From an uncultured Bacteroidia bacterium (GTDB lineage Bacteria; Bacteroidota; Bacteroidia; Bacteroidales; UBA932), in assembly GCA_902801885.1 (NCBI GenBank), contig CADCJX010000008.1, positions 122,667-186,666 of the forward strand: a stretch of DNA of 64,000 bases. The letters are read 5' to 3'. Each line of letters starts with the position of its first letter. Positions within the stretch are counted from its first letter, which is position 1. The translations under genes and the position numbers were made by a program. The notes beneath the pieces are model-generated. The model did no database searches and was not told where the DNA came from. It was given only the letters and a program-made list of their open reading frames with translations. This document shows, piece after piece, positions 31,867-41,012 of the stretch.

Positions 31867-33093
31867 ATGGAAATAGACTACATCGAACTGACTGACCTCA
31901 CCGCCCTGTTAAGGGATGGCGTAGACGAGATGTTTCCTGAGCGTGTCTGGGTTAGGGCGGAGATCAGCAGCCTTAGCCGGAAGCAGAACGGACACTGCTA
32001 TCTTGACCTGTCCCAAAGCGGTCGCGGAGGCGTTCTTGCAAAAGTCAGGGCTACCATCTGGGCATCCCGGTGGAACTACATCGACCAGTACTTCAGAAGC
32101 GTGGCTGGATCTGCCCTGGAAGTAGGTATGGAAGTGCTTTTTCGTGCACAAGTGGTATTCCATCCGGTCTACGGACTGTCCCTTGACATAGATGAAGTAG
32201 ATCCTGAGTTTACCCTGGGCGCAGCCGAAAGGGAGAGACAGAGGACCATAGCAAGGTTGGAGAAGGAGGGCCTTATCGACCTCCAGAAAGAACTTGTCCT
32301 GCCGCCCCTGCCATATTCACTGGCAGTCATTTCCGCGCCTGGAGCGGCCGGCTACGGGGATTTCATGCACCATCTTCTTGGGAATGAATATGGTTTCGTG
32401 TTCAAGGTCGGACTCTTCGAGGCTATGATGCAGGGACAGCAGGCACCTGAATCCATCATGGGAGCATTGGATGATATCCTTTCGTCTGAAACCGAGTATG
32501 ATGCTATCCTGATCATGAGAGGAGGAGGCTCCGACCTCGACCTGGCCTGCTTTGACGACTATGACCTTGCAGTGGCGATTGCCAACTGCCCCATACCTGT
32601 CTTTACGGCCATTGGCCATGACAAGGATTATCATGTGGCAGACATGGTTGCCAACACCTTCGTTAAGACTCCGACGGCCTTGGCTGATCTTTTCCTCGAC
32701 TGTTTCATCGCTGAGGACCAGCGTATCTCTTCCGTGGAAAACCGCCTTCGCCTGGCATTTTCGTCTCGTTTTTCCGCCATACTCTCCTTCCTTGACCTTG
32801 CGGGGAAAAGGATTTACCACGCAGCTGAATTGCGTCAGTCAGATTCATCCCACAGATTGGACCTGCTGGAAGCAAGGATAGCTTCATCCGATCCAAGGCG
32901 GATCATCGAGAAAGGCTATGTCATGGCATTGGATGACAGGGGAGTCCGGTTGGATTCGGCTCGTTCCTCCAAGCCAGGTGACCCTGTCAGGATCCTTTTC
33001 CCTGACGGCACCCTTGAAGTGTCTGTAACACGCGTCATCCTCAGCGACCGCTGTCATCCGGAGCGCAGCGAGGGATCTATAAACCCTGAATAA
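31867..33093 (+). CDS. xseA: Exodeoxyribonuclease VII large subunit
   Basis: Exo VII degrades single-stranded DNA to oligonucleotides. An N-terminal OB fold (about 5-100, VWVRAEISSLSRKQNGHCYLDL) is followed by the catalytic domain with SAVISAPGAAGYGDF-type and RGGGSDLDLACFDDYDLA motifs and the H in AIGHDKDYHVADMVA, then a coiled region. The last residues (SDRCHPERSEGS) are the translation of a short interspersed repeat (33052-33081), so the native C-terminus has probably been replaced or extended. ATG 31867 is chosen; TTG 31861 is also in frame. xseB follows after 14 bases. Confidence 0.93.
   Translation: MEIDYIELTDLTALLRDGVDEMFPERVWVRAEISSLSRKQNGHCYLDLSQSGRGGVLAKVRATIWASRWNYIDQYFRSVAGSALEVGMEVLFRAQVVFHPVYGLSLDIDEVDPEFTLGAAERERQRTIARLEKEGLIDLQKELVLPPLPYSLAVISAPGAAGYGDFMHHLLGNEYGFVFKVGLFEAMMQGQQAPESIMGALDDILSSETEYDAILIMRGGGSDLDLACFDDYDLAVAIANCPIPVFTAIGHDKDYHVADMVANTFVKTPTALADLFLDCFIAEDQRISSVENRLRLAFSSRFSAILSFLDLAGKRIYHAAELRQSDSSHRLDLLEARIASSDPRRIIEKGYVMALDDRGVRLDSARSSKPGDPVRILFPDGTLEVSVTRVILSDRCHPERSEGSINPE
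33052..33081 (+). repeat. Short interspersed repeat, copy 2, inside the xseA 3' end
   Basis: TGTCATCCGGAGCGCAGCGA and ten further bases ending CTATA align with the copy at 16812-16841 at 24 of 30 positions. It supplies the last codons of xseA, read as CHPERSEGS. I recall this peptide at the ends of many unrelated predicted proteins, which marks it as a spreading element rather than native sequence. Confidence 0.75.
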
Positions 33094-33107
33094 TAAACAA
33101 CCGAACC

Positions 33108-33293
33108 ATGGATACCAAACAATTCGATTACACCAAAGCGATGACCGAACTCGAAGGGATCGCAGCAAAAGTAGAGGATCCCAAGACGAGTCTCGACGAC
33201 ATCGGCGCCCTTGTGAGCAGGTCGAAGACCCTGATAGAGGAGTGCAGGAACTATCTGCGCTCTGTCCGTGAATCAATAGAAAAGGAGGCTTAA
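33108..33293 (+). CDS. xseB: Exodeoxyribonuclease VII small subunit
   Basis: A 61-residue helical hairpin protein (FDYTKAMTELEGIAAKVEDP, then SLDDIGALVSRSKTLIEECR) that packs along the coiled region of XseA and is required for activity. It is encoded directly after xseA and 2 bases before the Msr gene. Confidence 0.92.
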   Translation: MDTKQFDYTKAMTELEGIAAKVEDPKTSLDDIGALVSRSKTLIEECRNYLRSVRESIEKEA

Positions 33294-33295
33294 TA

Positions 33296-34201
33296 ATGAA
33301 AGAGATACATTTTGCAGGAGGGTGCTTCTGGGGTGCAGAGCATTACTTCAGGAATATTGAAGGAGTAGTTGACACCGAGGTGGGTTTTGCCAACGGCGAC
33401 CTCCCTTCACCGACTTACGAACAGGTCTACACAGACACTACCGGTTACGCAGAAACGGTAAGGGTCGTTTATGATTCCGGGAAGATTCCCCTGGATGAAC
33501 TTGTGAGGGACTTTTTCTGTGCAATCGATCCTCTCAGCCTGAACAAACAGGGCGAAGACGAGGGTACCCGCTATAGGACAGGCGTTTACTATTCTGATCC
33601 GGCCGATCTTGGAATACTGAAGAAGGTCTTCGATGAGGTCCAGTCACTTTATCCTTCTCCACTTGCTGTTGAACTCGAGCCTCTGAGGAACTTCTGGCCG
33701 GCTGATGCGAGGCATCAGGACTATCTGGTCAAGAATCCGGACGGTTATTGCCATCTTCCGCTCAGAATATTCCGCTATCCCAAGCTGGTTGCGGACCTTA
33801 AGGCTCTCCTTGGGGATGAGACAGACAGGATTGCAAGGTATTCAAACACGGCGGCTCTCGTACAAGAGCGGATGGGGTTCTTCTGGACAGGCTTCTATCT
33901 TGTCGATGGCGACCAGCTGGTCCTCGGACCGTTCCAAGGGCCGGTTGCCTGCATGAGGATAGGTTTCGGCAAGGGCGTATGCGGAACCGCATGGAAAGAA
34001 GCCCGTACCATGGTCGTTCCTGACGTTGAGGAATTCCCAGGGCACATCGCCTGTTCGTCATTGTCCCGCTCTGAGATTGTGGTGCCGCTGAAGGATGCTG
34101 ACGGAGTGGTTACTGGTGTACTTGACATCGACAGCAAGGATCTTTCCACCTTCGACCACATCGATGTCTTCTGGCTCTCCCGCCTCACCGCCCTCCTCTG
34201 A
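33296..34201 (+). CDS. msrA: Methionine sulfoxide reductase fusion: MsrA + free-Met-(R)-sulfoxide reductase
   Basis: This is a 301-residue two-domain enzyme. The N-terminal MsrA domain (about 1-160) has the catalytic Cys in FAGGCFWGAEHYF, plus GYAETVRVVYD and YRTGVYY, and reduces methionine-S-sulfoxide. The C-terminal domain (about 168-301) is a GAF fold of the fRMsr/YebR type, with VLGPFQGPVACMRIGFGKGVCGTA, PGHIACSS and SEIVVPL carrying the three conserved cysteines; it reduces free methionine-R-sulfoxide. The junction has no linker. Together the halves cover both stereoisomers. The active-site segment reads ACSS where E. coli has ACDA. Confidence 0.88.
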   Translation: MKEIHFAGGCFWGAEHYFRNIEGVVDTEVGFANGDLPSPTYEQVYTDTTGYAETVRVVYDSGKIPLDELVRDFFCAIDPLSLNKQGEDEGTRYRTGVYYSDPADLGILKKVFDEVQSLYPSPLAVELEPLRNFWPADARHQDYLVKNPDGYCHLPLRIFRYPKLVADLKALLGDETDRIARYSNTAALVQERMGFFWTGFYLVDGDQLVLGPFQGPVACMRIGFGKGVCGTAWKEARTMVVPDVEEFPGHIACSSLSRSEIVVPLKDADGVVTGVLDIDSKDLSTFDHIDVFWLSRLTALL

Positions 34202-34248
34202 CATTTTATATCAGTATCTGGTCAGTGTTGACATCACCGTGGAACCTC

Positions 34249-34289
34249 CGAAGGGTTTCGGCAGTGCAGTCAGGGTGATAGACCCTTCG
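34249..34289. terminator. Possible hairpin between convergent genes
   Basis: CGAAGGGT (34249-34256) can pair with ACCCTTCG (34282-34289) across a 25-base loop. There is no T run, so termination is doubtful. The rest of the 96-base gap shows nothing else. Confidence 0.3.
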
Positions 34290-34297
34290 CGAGAGAG

Positions 34298-35806
34298 TTA
34301 GTCGATATGGAAGGCAGAGATCTCCTTGTTGAGGGACTCGAGCATCGAGATTTTCTTGTTGTAGAGATCCTCTGAGATGTCAACCTTGTAGTAATGCGGA
34401 TTGATCAGACGTCTTTCCGAAGGGCTGAAATGGTGCAGGGTATCATTGAAGAAAGCCTTCTTCTCGAGTAGGGTGTGCTTCTCAGAGCAGTCCTCTCCGT
34501 CCTTTATGATCTGAAGCTGGAGTGTCCTCCAAGTGTAGGAACCTGCCTCGAAAGTCTTGTGCTTGAAACGGTCAGCCTCGGCAAAGATAGTGAACTCCTC
34601 CCCGGCCTCGATCTTCCTTGCAATTGAGTCGCCTCGCAGGCAGGTCACGTCAGCCTTGTAGATCTCCCCGTTGTCGGGATCCTTCTTGATGATCCTGTAG
34701 GTGATCTGGAACCCCGGGTTGATCAGCTTGATTGTGTCTTCCGAACGTTTCAGGACAGGCTCTCCGGCGATTTGCACCAGTTTGTAGACATTGCCGAAGC
34801 AAGGAGCGGCCTTGCTCGTGGCGATGGCATCACCGACTCCGTATGAATCGATGCATGCCCCCTGGCGCTCAAGATCCGAGATGAGATATTCATCGAGTGA
34901 ATTGGTTGCGAATATCTTGCATTTTGTCAGTCCGTGGGCGTCGAGGATCTTCCTTACCTTCTGGGAGAGGTAGGCGAGGTCACCGCTGTCGAGCCTGATT
35001 CCGTAGCCAGGAGCATAACTGTCGTCGATACCGCACTCCTTGAAAGACCTGATGGCATTGAGCACTCCGCATTTAAGTGTGTCGTAGGTATCTATAAGGA
35101 GGATGAGGTTCTCCCCCCTGTGGGTGTTGCAGTAATCCACGAAAGCACGATGTTCCCCTTCCACGGTGCTTCCGTAAGAGGTAACGAAACTATGTGCCAT
35201 CGTACCAGTTGAAGGGACATCGTTCATCGCTCCTGTCAGGATGTTGGAAGTACTGGCGCAACCGGCTATGATGGCTGCCTTGGCCCCATAGGTCGCAGCC
35301 CAGGGACCATGCGCCCTCCTGGAACCGAATTCGCTCACAGGACGGTTGGTAGCCCTGCAGACCCGTGATGCCTTGGTGGCGACCGCCATCTGGTGGTTCA
35401 TTATGCAGAGGAGTGGGGTCTCAAGCACCTGAGCTTCAATCAGTGGAGCCTCGACGATGATGATGGGCTGGTTGGGGAAAACGATCTCTCCTTCCCTCAT
35501 TGCATAGACATTCCCCGTGAACTTCATCGTCGAAAGGAACTCCCGGAATTCAGCATATTCATCACCAGGGAGAAAGCGCTCGTAGAATGAAGGTTCGGCG
35601 GTTCCTAGGTTGCGTACGCATTCGATGACCTCCTCCGTACCGCTGCACACTGCCCAGTTGTTGTTCTCGGGAGCCACACGGTAGAACATGTTGAAGACCG
35701 CGATCTCATCTTTCCTTCCGGTCTCGAAGAAGGACTTTCCCATCGTGTACTGGTACTTGTCCGAGCAATACGAATTGTTCAGCATATCTTTTTGATTATT
35801 ATTCAT
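34298..35806 (-). CDS. pncB: Nicotinate phosphoribosyltransferase
   Basis: This enzyme salvages nicotinate to nicotinate mononucleotide for NAD. The N-terminus (YCSDKYQYTMGKSFFETG) is typical, with the substrate region SEFGSRRAHGPWAA (about 165), the GTMAHSFVTSYGSTVEGE block carrying the phospho-accepting His (about 210) and IRLDSGDLAYLSQKVRKIL (about 270). It is 502 residues, the longer form of the family. It starts within the last 8 bases of murI, so the two are coupled; ATG at codon 8 is an alternative start. Confidence 0.92.
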   Translation of the reverse strand: MNNNQKDMLNNSYCSDKYQYTMGKSFFETGRKDEIAVFNMFYRVAPENNNWAVCSGTEEVIECVRNLGTAEPSFYERFLPGDEYAEFREFLSTMKFTGNVYAMREGEIVFPNQPIIIVEAPLIEAQVLETPLLCIMNHQMAVATKASRVCRATNRPVSEFGSRRAHGPWAATYGAKAAIIAGCASTSNILTGAMNDVPSTGTMAHSFVTSYGSTVEGEHRAFVDYCNTHRGENLILLIDTYDTLKCGVLNAIRSFKECGIDDSYAPGYGIRLDSGDLAYLSQKVRKILDAHGLTKCKIFATNSLDEYLISDLERQGACIDSYGVGDAIATSKAAPCFGNVYKLVQIAGEPVLKRSEDTIKLINPGFQITYRIIKKDPDNGEIYKADVTCLRGDSIARKIEAGEEFTIFAEADRFKHKTFEAGSYTWRTLQLQIIKDGEDCSEKHTLLEKKAFFNDTLHHFSPSERRLINPHYYKVDISEDLYNKKISMLESLNKEISAFHID

Positions 35807-36569
35807 TTGAATGGTTGTTGAGGATCATGTCCAGGATCTTTCTCGAAGGAGCGGGATCTCCGGAAGCGACGAGCTCGATGTCCGGGAATGAAGGACCTCC
35901 GTCCTCCCGTACTATGTCCTCCATGCGCATGACGTTTTCAAGATGCCTTGCCACGGCTGGGGCCGGATCGATTACTTTGACATCAGGACCTGCAATCTTC
36001 TGTATGACGCCGGCCAGGAATGGATAATGGGTGCAGCCCAGCACGATCCTGTCAGCTCCGGCATCAAGCAGGGGCTGCAGGCTGGCCTTGACGGTCTCTT
36101 CGGCTTCATGCCCTTCAAGCACGCCTCTTTCCACCAATTCCACGAAACCCCTTCCAACATGCTCCACTATCTTTACGTTATCTTCGTACAATCCCTTGGT
36201 CGTGAGGTATTTGGAACCCTTCAGGGTGCCTGCGGTGGCAAGTACTCCGATCACTCCTGTTTCGGAACTCAGGGCAGCCGGCTTGACGGCCGGCTCCATG
36301 CCTATGAAACTCAAAGAATATTCTTTCCTGAGGGTGGAGATTGTTGCGGCTGTGGCTGTGTTGCAGGCAACGACTATGATATCGGCACCTTTCTTGATAA
36401 GGAAGTCGGTGATGGCTCTTCCTCTCTTCCTGATGAATTCCGGAGTCTTTTCTCCATAGGGGCAGAAGGCATTGTCCGCGAAAAACACGTATTTCTCCTT
36501 GGGGAGGATCTTGATGATCTCCCGAAGGACGGACAGGCCGCCTGAACCGGAGTCGAATATGCCGATCAT
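35799..36569 (-). CDS. murI: Glutamate racemase
   Basis: Makes D-glutamate for peptidoglycan. Both catalytic cysteines are visible: VACNTATAATIS (about 70) and LGCTHYPFL (about 183), with IGIFDSGSGGLSVLREI at the N-terminus and the FFADNAFCPYGEKT segment. 256 residues. The frame opens six codons earlier (36587), but those codons overlap a perfect -7 box TATATTTG (36582-36575), so ATG 36569 is chosen. Confidence 0.94.
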   Translation of the reverse strand: MIGIFDSGSGGLSVLREIIKILPKEKYVFFADNAFCPYGEKTPEFIRKRGRAITDFLIKKGADIIVVACNTATAATISTLRKEYSLSFIGMEPAVKPAALSSETGVIGVLATAGTLKGSKYLTTKGLYEDNVKIVEHVGRGFVELVERGVLEGHEAEETVKASLQPLLDAGADRIVLGCTHYPFLAGVIQKIAGPDVKVIDPAPAVARHLENVMRMEDIVREDGGPSFPDIELVASGDPAPSRKILDMILNNHSNE

Positions 36570-36574
36570 ACTTG

Positions 36575-36613
36575 CAAATATACTCATATTCCAGAATATT
36601 ATTCTTAAATTTG
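36575..36613. promoter_or_regulatory. Divergent -7 boxes of murI and the S41 peptidase
   Basis: TATATTTG on the minus strand (36582-36575), 5 bases before the murI ATG, and TAAATTTG on the plus strand (36606-36613), 33 bases before the peptidase ATG, both fit TAnnTTTG. No convincing -33 boxes are seen. Confidence 0.6.
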
Positions 36614-36646
36614 CGTGATACGAAAACTTTGAAAAATAGATTTGAC

Positions 36647-38173
36647 ATGAAGTTTTTGAACCTTAGGCATATTGCACTGATTGCTCTGTTTCCGTTGCTC
36701 TTTTCTTGCGTAGAAAAGGTCAATCCGGAACCATCACCCAATGACCAGCCCGGGAAGGAAACGCCGGAAACCCCTGTCGTCTCCAAGCCTTCGGCGGAAA
36801 TCCAGCAGGCTGACCAGTTCGCACAAAACCTGCTGGGTACCTACTATCTTTGGACAAAAGAGATCAACAGTGACATTGCCAAGTTGACGCCGGACACTTG
36901 TAAGTCTCCCATTCCTGTCGTGAAGGAAATACGTTACCATCAGGGAGGTAAGGAAGTCGACCATTGGACAGAGTTGATGAGTGACCTCAGTTCGATGACA
37001 AGTTCAGTCCAGGGTCTTGGCCTGTCTTTCGGCTATGACCTTATGAGTGGGGCTATATCCAATAAGCAAGGATGTTATTTCCTGATCGTCTGTTATGTCA
37101 ACAAAGGCAAACCAGCGGAGAAGGCAGGCCTCAAGAGGGGAGACATCATAATGACGATTGATGGGAACGATATAACGGCGTCCAATATTTATGACGCCTT
37201 TTATGCAGAGAACGTGACTCTCGGTATAGCCCATCTTACTGCTGACGGCTATCTCGGCCCGGTTGAGAAGACGGTCTCCATGACTGCGGACAAAGTGTGG
37301 GAGGACCCTGTTTTAGTCAACAAGACCTTTGATGTGGGTGGCAAGAAGGTCGGGTATCTTGCCTACAGTGCGTTCGACCTCAATTCTTCCACGACGCTTC
37401 CCGATGTTTTCCGGGAATTCAAGTCCGAAGGAATTGAAGAACTTATCATCGATCTGAGGTACAATGGAGGAGGCTATGCTTTCACAGAATGCCTGCTGGC
37501 TTCCATGATAGCACCTTCTTCCAATGTTGCCGCCGGAGATGTGTTCCAGACAGAAGTTTACAATTCAATCCTTGCAGATGCCTGGAAGCAGCAGAATTAC
37601 GACACCAACACCTACTTGTCAACCAAGCATGTCTACAAGGATTCCACCCATGACATCGATGAAGATGTTTCCAATGCCAATCCCGGGATCAAGAAACTTT
37701 ATGCCATAGTGACAAAAGGTTCCGCTTCTGCCTCTGAAGGTTTGATCGTAGGGCTTTCTCCTTACCTTGACATTACCTTGATCGGACAACAGACCTATGG
37801 AAAGTATTGTGCGGGGTTGATGATGTCTCCGGAAGACCTCTATGGAACCAATTCACCTTACGATTACTCGAAGATCACCAAATGGGGCATGTACGTGATG
37901 GTCAGCAAATTCGCCGACAAGAACGGGGACAATGCCGCCCAGCCTGACGGAATACCAGTGCAGATAGAAAGCAAAGACAATCCTCTCGATGGATCACAGC
38001 TTGGTGACGAGAACGAGACGATGCTCAGAGCAGCCTTGACCGCTGCCGGCAAGGTCTACACCAGGTCTTCAGTGGAGACAGGAAGGCAATTTGAGACTGA
38101 ATTATTGGAACATAGCGTACCGAGGGGAATCCTTATCAAGACAGATATCCCTCAGGTTGTGAATAACTTTTAA
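36647..38173 (+). CDS. S41-family (C-terminal processing) peptidase lipoprotein
   Basis: The protein is 508 residues with a lipobox (PLLFSC, Cys at about 23) and a Pro/Glu-rich linker. A helical region (about 50-130) precedes a PDZ-like domain (about 150-215; KAGLKRGDIIMTIDGNDI) and the S41 core. The catalytic Ser is in KGSASASEGLIVG (about 365) and the Lys in QTYGKYCAG (about 387). ELIIDLRYNGGG is the substrate-strand motif. It probably acts in the periplasm or on the cell surface; substrates unknown. ATG 36647 precedes the signal sequence; the frame opens earlier at 36572. Confidence 0.87.
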   Translation: MKFLNLRHIALIALFPLLFSCVEKVNPEPSPNDQPGKETPETPVVSKPSAEIQQADQFAQNLLGTYYLWTKEINSDIAKLTPDTCKSPIPVVKEIRYHQGGKEVDHWTELMSDLSSMTSSVQGLGLSFGYDLMSGAISNKQGCYFLIVCYVNKGKPAEKAGLKRGDIIMTIDGNDITASNIYDAFYAENVTLGIAHLTADGYLGPVEKTVSMTADKVWEDPVLVNKTFDVGGKKVGYLAYSAFDLNSSTTLPDVFREFKSEGIEELIIDLRYNGGGYAFTECLLASMIAPSSNVAAGDVFQTEVYNSILADAWKQQNYDTNTYLSTKHVYKDSTHDIDEDVSNANPGIKKLYAIVTKGSASASEGLIVGLSPYLDITLIGQQTYGKYCAGLMMSPEDLYGTNSPYDYSKITKWGMYVMVSKFADKNGDNAAQPDGIPVQIESKDNPLDGSQLGDENETMLRAALTAAGKVYTRSSVETGRQFETELLEHSVPRGILIKTDIPQVVNNF

Positions 38174-38185
38174 AATGGAGAGCAG

Positions 38186-39359
38186 ATGATTTCCAAAGAT
38201 CAGATAGAAGCTCTGCATCAGCGGTTAGAGACGTTGGGGAGGTGTCTTTGACATCCCCGGGAAACGGGAACAGGTAGCCGCCCTGCAGAAAAAGACGGAA
38301 TCCCCGGATTTCTGGAATGACCCGAAGGCTGCTGAAGCCTTCATGAAGAATCTCAATGGAATAAAGTCCTGGGTTACGGGATATGACAAGGCCTTCACAG
38401 AGACTGAAGACCTTGATGTGTTGTATGAGTTTGCGAAGGAAAGCCTTGCCGGAGGTCCCGAGGATGTTGACTCCTCTCCTGAAACTGTAGAACTCGACCA
38501 GGCATATTCATTGGCACTGAATGACATCGAGGGGCTTGAGATGAAGAATATGCTCGGCTCAGAGGGAGACGCTCTCGGCGCCATACTTACGATCAACTCA
38601 GGCGCCGGTGGTACGGAGGCCAACGACTGGAGCGCAATGCTGATGAGGATGTATCTTCGCTGGGGCGAAAGGAACGGCTACAAGACTGCAGTTACAGACA
38701 TCCAGGATGGGGATGAAGCTGGAGTAAAGTCCGTCACCATAGAATTCGACGGGGAATATGCCTACGGCTACCTCAAGGCAGAGAACGGGGTGCACCGTCT
38801 GGTGAGAATCTCTCCTTTCAATGCCCAGGGCAAACGCCAGACGACTTTCTCTTCCGTCTTTGTCTATCCTCTCGTGGATGACACCATAGAGGTCAACGTA
38901 GATCCTTCCCGGTTGTCCTGGGACACTTTCAGGGCCGGAGGCCACGGTGGCCAGAATGTCAACAAGGTCGAGTCGGGAGTCCGTCTCCGTTATCTGTACC
39001 AGGACCCTGACACAGGGAAGGAAGAAGAAATCCTTATTGAAAACACCGAGACCCGCGACCAGCCGAAGAACAGGGCGAAGGCTCTCCTTCTGCTCCGTTC
39101 AAGGCTGTACGACCTGGCCATGAAGAAGCGCCAGGAAGAAAGGGACAAACTTGAGGGTCAGAAGAAAAGGATCGAATGGGGTTCCCAGATCCGTTCCTAT
39201 GTACTCCATCCCTACAAGATGGTCAACGACCTCAGGACCGGTTACAAGACTGCCGACACCCAGGGAGTCTTGGACGGGGACCTGAATGAGTTCATGAGGC
39301 GTTTCCTGATGCAGGAAGGCTCCGGCGGACCTTCTGCTCCGATAGAAGATATAGACTGA
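38186..39359 (+). CDS. prfB: Peptide chain release factor 2, programmed +1 frameshift
   Basis: RF2 reads UGA and UAA stops. Translation begins at ATG 38186, reads 21 codons to CTT (38246-38248), meets an in-frame TGA (38249-38251) and must slip +1 to continue from GAC (38250), giving join(38186..38248, 38250..39359) and 390 residues. The long second frame alone would start falsely at 38343. The SPF anticodon-like motif (RISPFNAQG) and the catalytic GGQ (GGHGGQNVNKVESG) are present; the residue before GGQ is His-Gly instead of the usual Ala-Gly. The gene follows the S41 gene by 12 bases. Confidence 0.95.
38236..38252 (+). promoter_or_regulatory. prfB +1 frameshift site with SD-like stimulator
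   Basis: GGGGAGGTG (38236-38244) sits one base before the CTT TGA C slip site (38246-38252), closely matching the E. coli arrangement. When RF2 is scarce, the slow UGA codon and an SD-anti-SD contact promote slippage from CUU to UUU. It stands out in a genome that hardly uses SD sequences. Confidence 0.9.
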
Positions 39360-39383
39360 TAATCAATTATTAATATTCATTTT

Positions 39384-41012
39384 ATGGCAGATTTTAAATA
39401 TGCTCCGATGTTCCAGTTGGGACCGGACACGACAGAGTACTACAAGATTCCGGGGTCGGAGAAGCTTGTGAAAACCCTCAAGTTAGGCGACAAGACTGTC
39501 CTTGAGGTTTCTCCCGAGGCGCTCACGTTGGTGGCGCAGCAGAGTTTCCACGATTGCCAGTTCATGCTCCGCAGGGCTCATAACGAGCAGGTTGCGGCTA
39601 TCCTCGCCGATCCGGAGGCTTCCGAGAATGACAAATACGTGGCTCTGCAGTTCCTGCGTAACGCCGAGACTTCCGTGAAAGGAGTCCTTCCGTTCTGCCA
39701 GGACACCGGTACAGCCATCATCCATGGAGAAAAGGGCCAGGGTGTCTGGACAGATTTCGAGGATGAGGAGGCCCTGAGCCTAGGTGTATTCAACACTTAC
39801 ACCCAGGAGAATCTCCGTTACAGTCAGAACGCACCCCTGAACATGTACGACGAGGTCAACACCAAGTGTAACCTTCCTGCCCAGATCGACATCGAGGCAG
39901 TAAGAGGATGCGAGTACCGTTTCATCATGGTTGCCAAAGGTGGCGGATCGGCCAACAAGACATATTTCTACCCGATGACGAAGGCTACGATCCAGAATGA
40001 AGGGACCCTGCTTCCTTTCCTCGTGGAGAAGATGCGTTCCCTTGGTACAGCGGCCTGCCCGCCTTATCATATCGCTTTTGTTATCGGAGGTACCTCAGCT
40101 GAGAAGAACCTGCTGACAGTCAAGCTTGCCAGCATCAAGTATTACGATGCTCTTCCTACGACCGGTGACGAGACCGGCCGTGCATTCCGTGACATCGACC
40201 TGGAGCAGAAACTCCTCGTCGAGGCTCAGAAGATCGGCCTCGGAGCCCAGTTCGGAGGCAAATATCTCGCACACGACATCCGGGTCGTCCGCCTTCCCCG
40301 TCACGGAGCCAGCTGCCCGATCGGCATGGGTGTCAGCTGCTCGGCTGACCGTAACATCAAGAGCAAGATCAATGCAGACGGAGTCTGGATCGAGAAGATG
40401 GACACCAATCCTTCAGAGCTCATCCCGGAAGAGTACCGCCGCCCCGGAGAGGGTCCCAAGGGCATTGTCATAGACCTGGACAAGGGAATCGATTCCGTGC
40501 GTGCGGAACTCACCAAGTATCCTGTAGGCACCAGGGTCAACCTTAACGGCACCATCATCGTGGCCCGCGACATAGCCCACGCCAAGTTGAAGGCCCGCCT
40601 GGATGCAGGCCGGGAGATGCCCGCCTACTTCAAGGACCATCCCATCCTCTACGCCGGTCCGGCAAAGACTCCGGAAGGCTATCCTTGCGGCAGCATGGGC
40701 CCGACAACGGCCAACCGTATGGACCCCTATGTGGATGAGTTCCAGGATCATGGTGCATCCCTTGTCATGATCGCCAAGGGCAACCGAACCAAGGTCGTTA
40801 CCGACGCCTGCCTCAAGCACGGAGGATTCTACCTCGGCACTATCGGAGGTGTGGCTGCTGTCCTTTCACAGAGCAGCATCAGAAGTATCGAATGCGTAGA
40901 GTACCCTGAGCTTGGCATGGAGGCCATTTGGAAGATCCGTGTAGAGGACTTCCCGGCTTTCATCCTCGTCGATGACAAGGGTAACGACTTCTTCAAGAAA
41001 CTCGGGCTGTAA
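39384..41012 (+). CDS. Fumarate hydratase, class I (4Fe-4S)
   Basis: Interconverts fumarate and malate in the reductive branch leading to succinate. The 542-residue single-chain form carries both the alpha and beta halves of class I fumarases. Candidate cluster cysteines lie in [12 protein letters not shown] (about 100), GTAACPPYH (about 220) and [18 protein letters not shown]. The C-terminal half contains [25 protein letters not shown], typical of the beta domain. It ends one base before the convergent oxidoreductase gene and relies on a terminator inside that gene. Confidence 0.93.
   Translation: MADFKYAPMFQLGPDTTEYYKIPGSEKLVKTLKLGDKTVLEVSPEALTLVAQQSFHDCQFMLRRAHNEQVAAILADPEASENDKYVALQFLRNAETSVKGVLPFCQDTGTAIIHGEKGQGVWTDFEDEEALSLGVFNTYTQENLRYSQNAPLNMYDEVNTKCNLPAQIDIEAVRGCEYRFIMVAKGGGSANKTYFYPMTKATIQNEGTLLPFLVEKMRSLGTAACPPYHIAFVIGGTSAEKNLLTVKLASIKYYDALPTTGDETGRAFRDIDLEQKLLVEAQKIGLGAQFGGKYLAHDIRVVRLPRHGASCPIGMGVSCSADRNIKSKINADGVWIEKMDTNPSELIPEEYRRPGEGPKGIVIDLDKGIDSVRAELTKYPVGTRVNLNGTIIVARDIAHAKLKARLDAGREMPAYFKDHPILYAGPAKTPEGYPCGSMGPTTANRMDPYVDEFQDHGASLVMIAKGNRTKVVTDACLKHGGFYLGTIGGVAAVLSQSSIRSIECVEYPELGMEAIWKIRVEDFPAFILVDDKGNDFFKKLGL

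Noticed and set aside
33281-33288. AAAGGAGG just before the msrA start looks like a Shine-Dalgarno sequence.
   Set aside because: It falls in the last codons of xseB (Lys-Glu codons) and is easily a coding coincidence; unlike rpsU there is no functional expectation.
36585-36587. ATG 36585-36587 as the murI start.
   Set aside because: The first six codons would overlap a perfect -7 box; the conserved protein begins at ATG 36569.
38343-39359. prfB annotated as a 338-codon gene starting at ATG 38343.
   Set aside because: The upstream 21 codons, the CTT TGA C slip site and the in-frame continuation from 38250 show that the gene starts at 38186 with a +1 frameshift.
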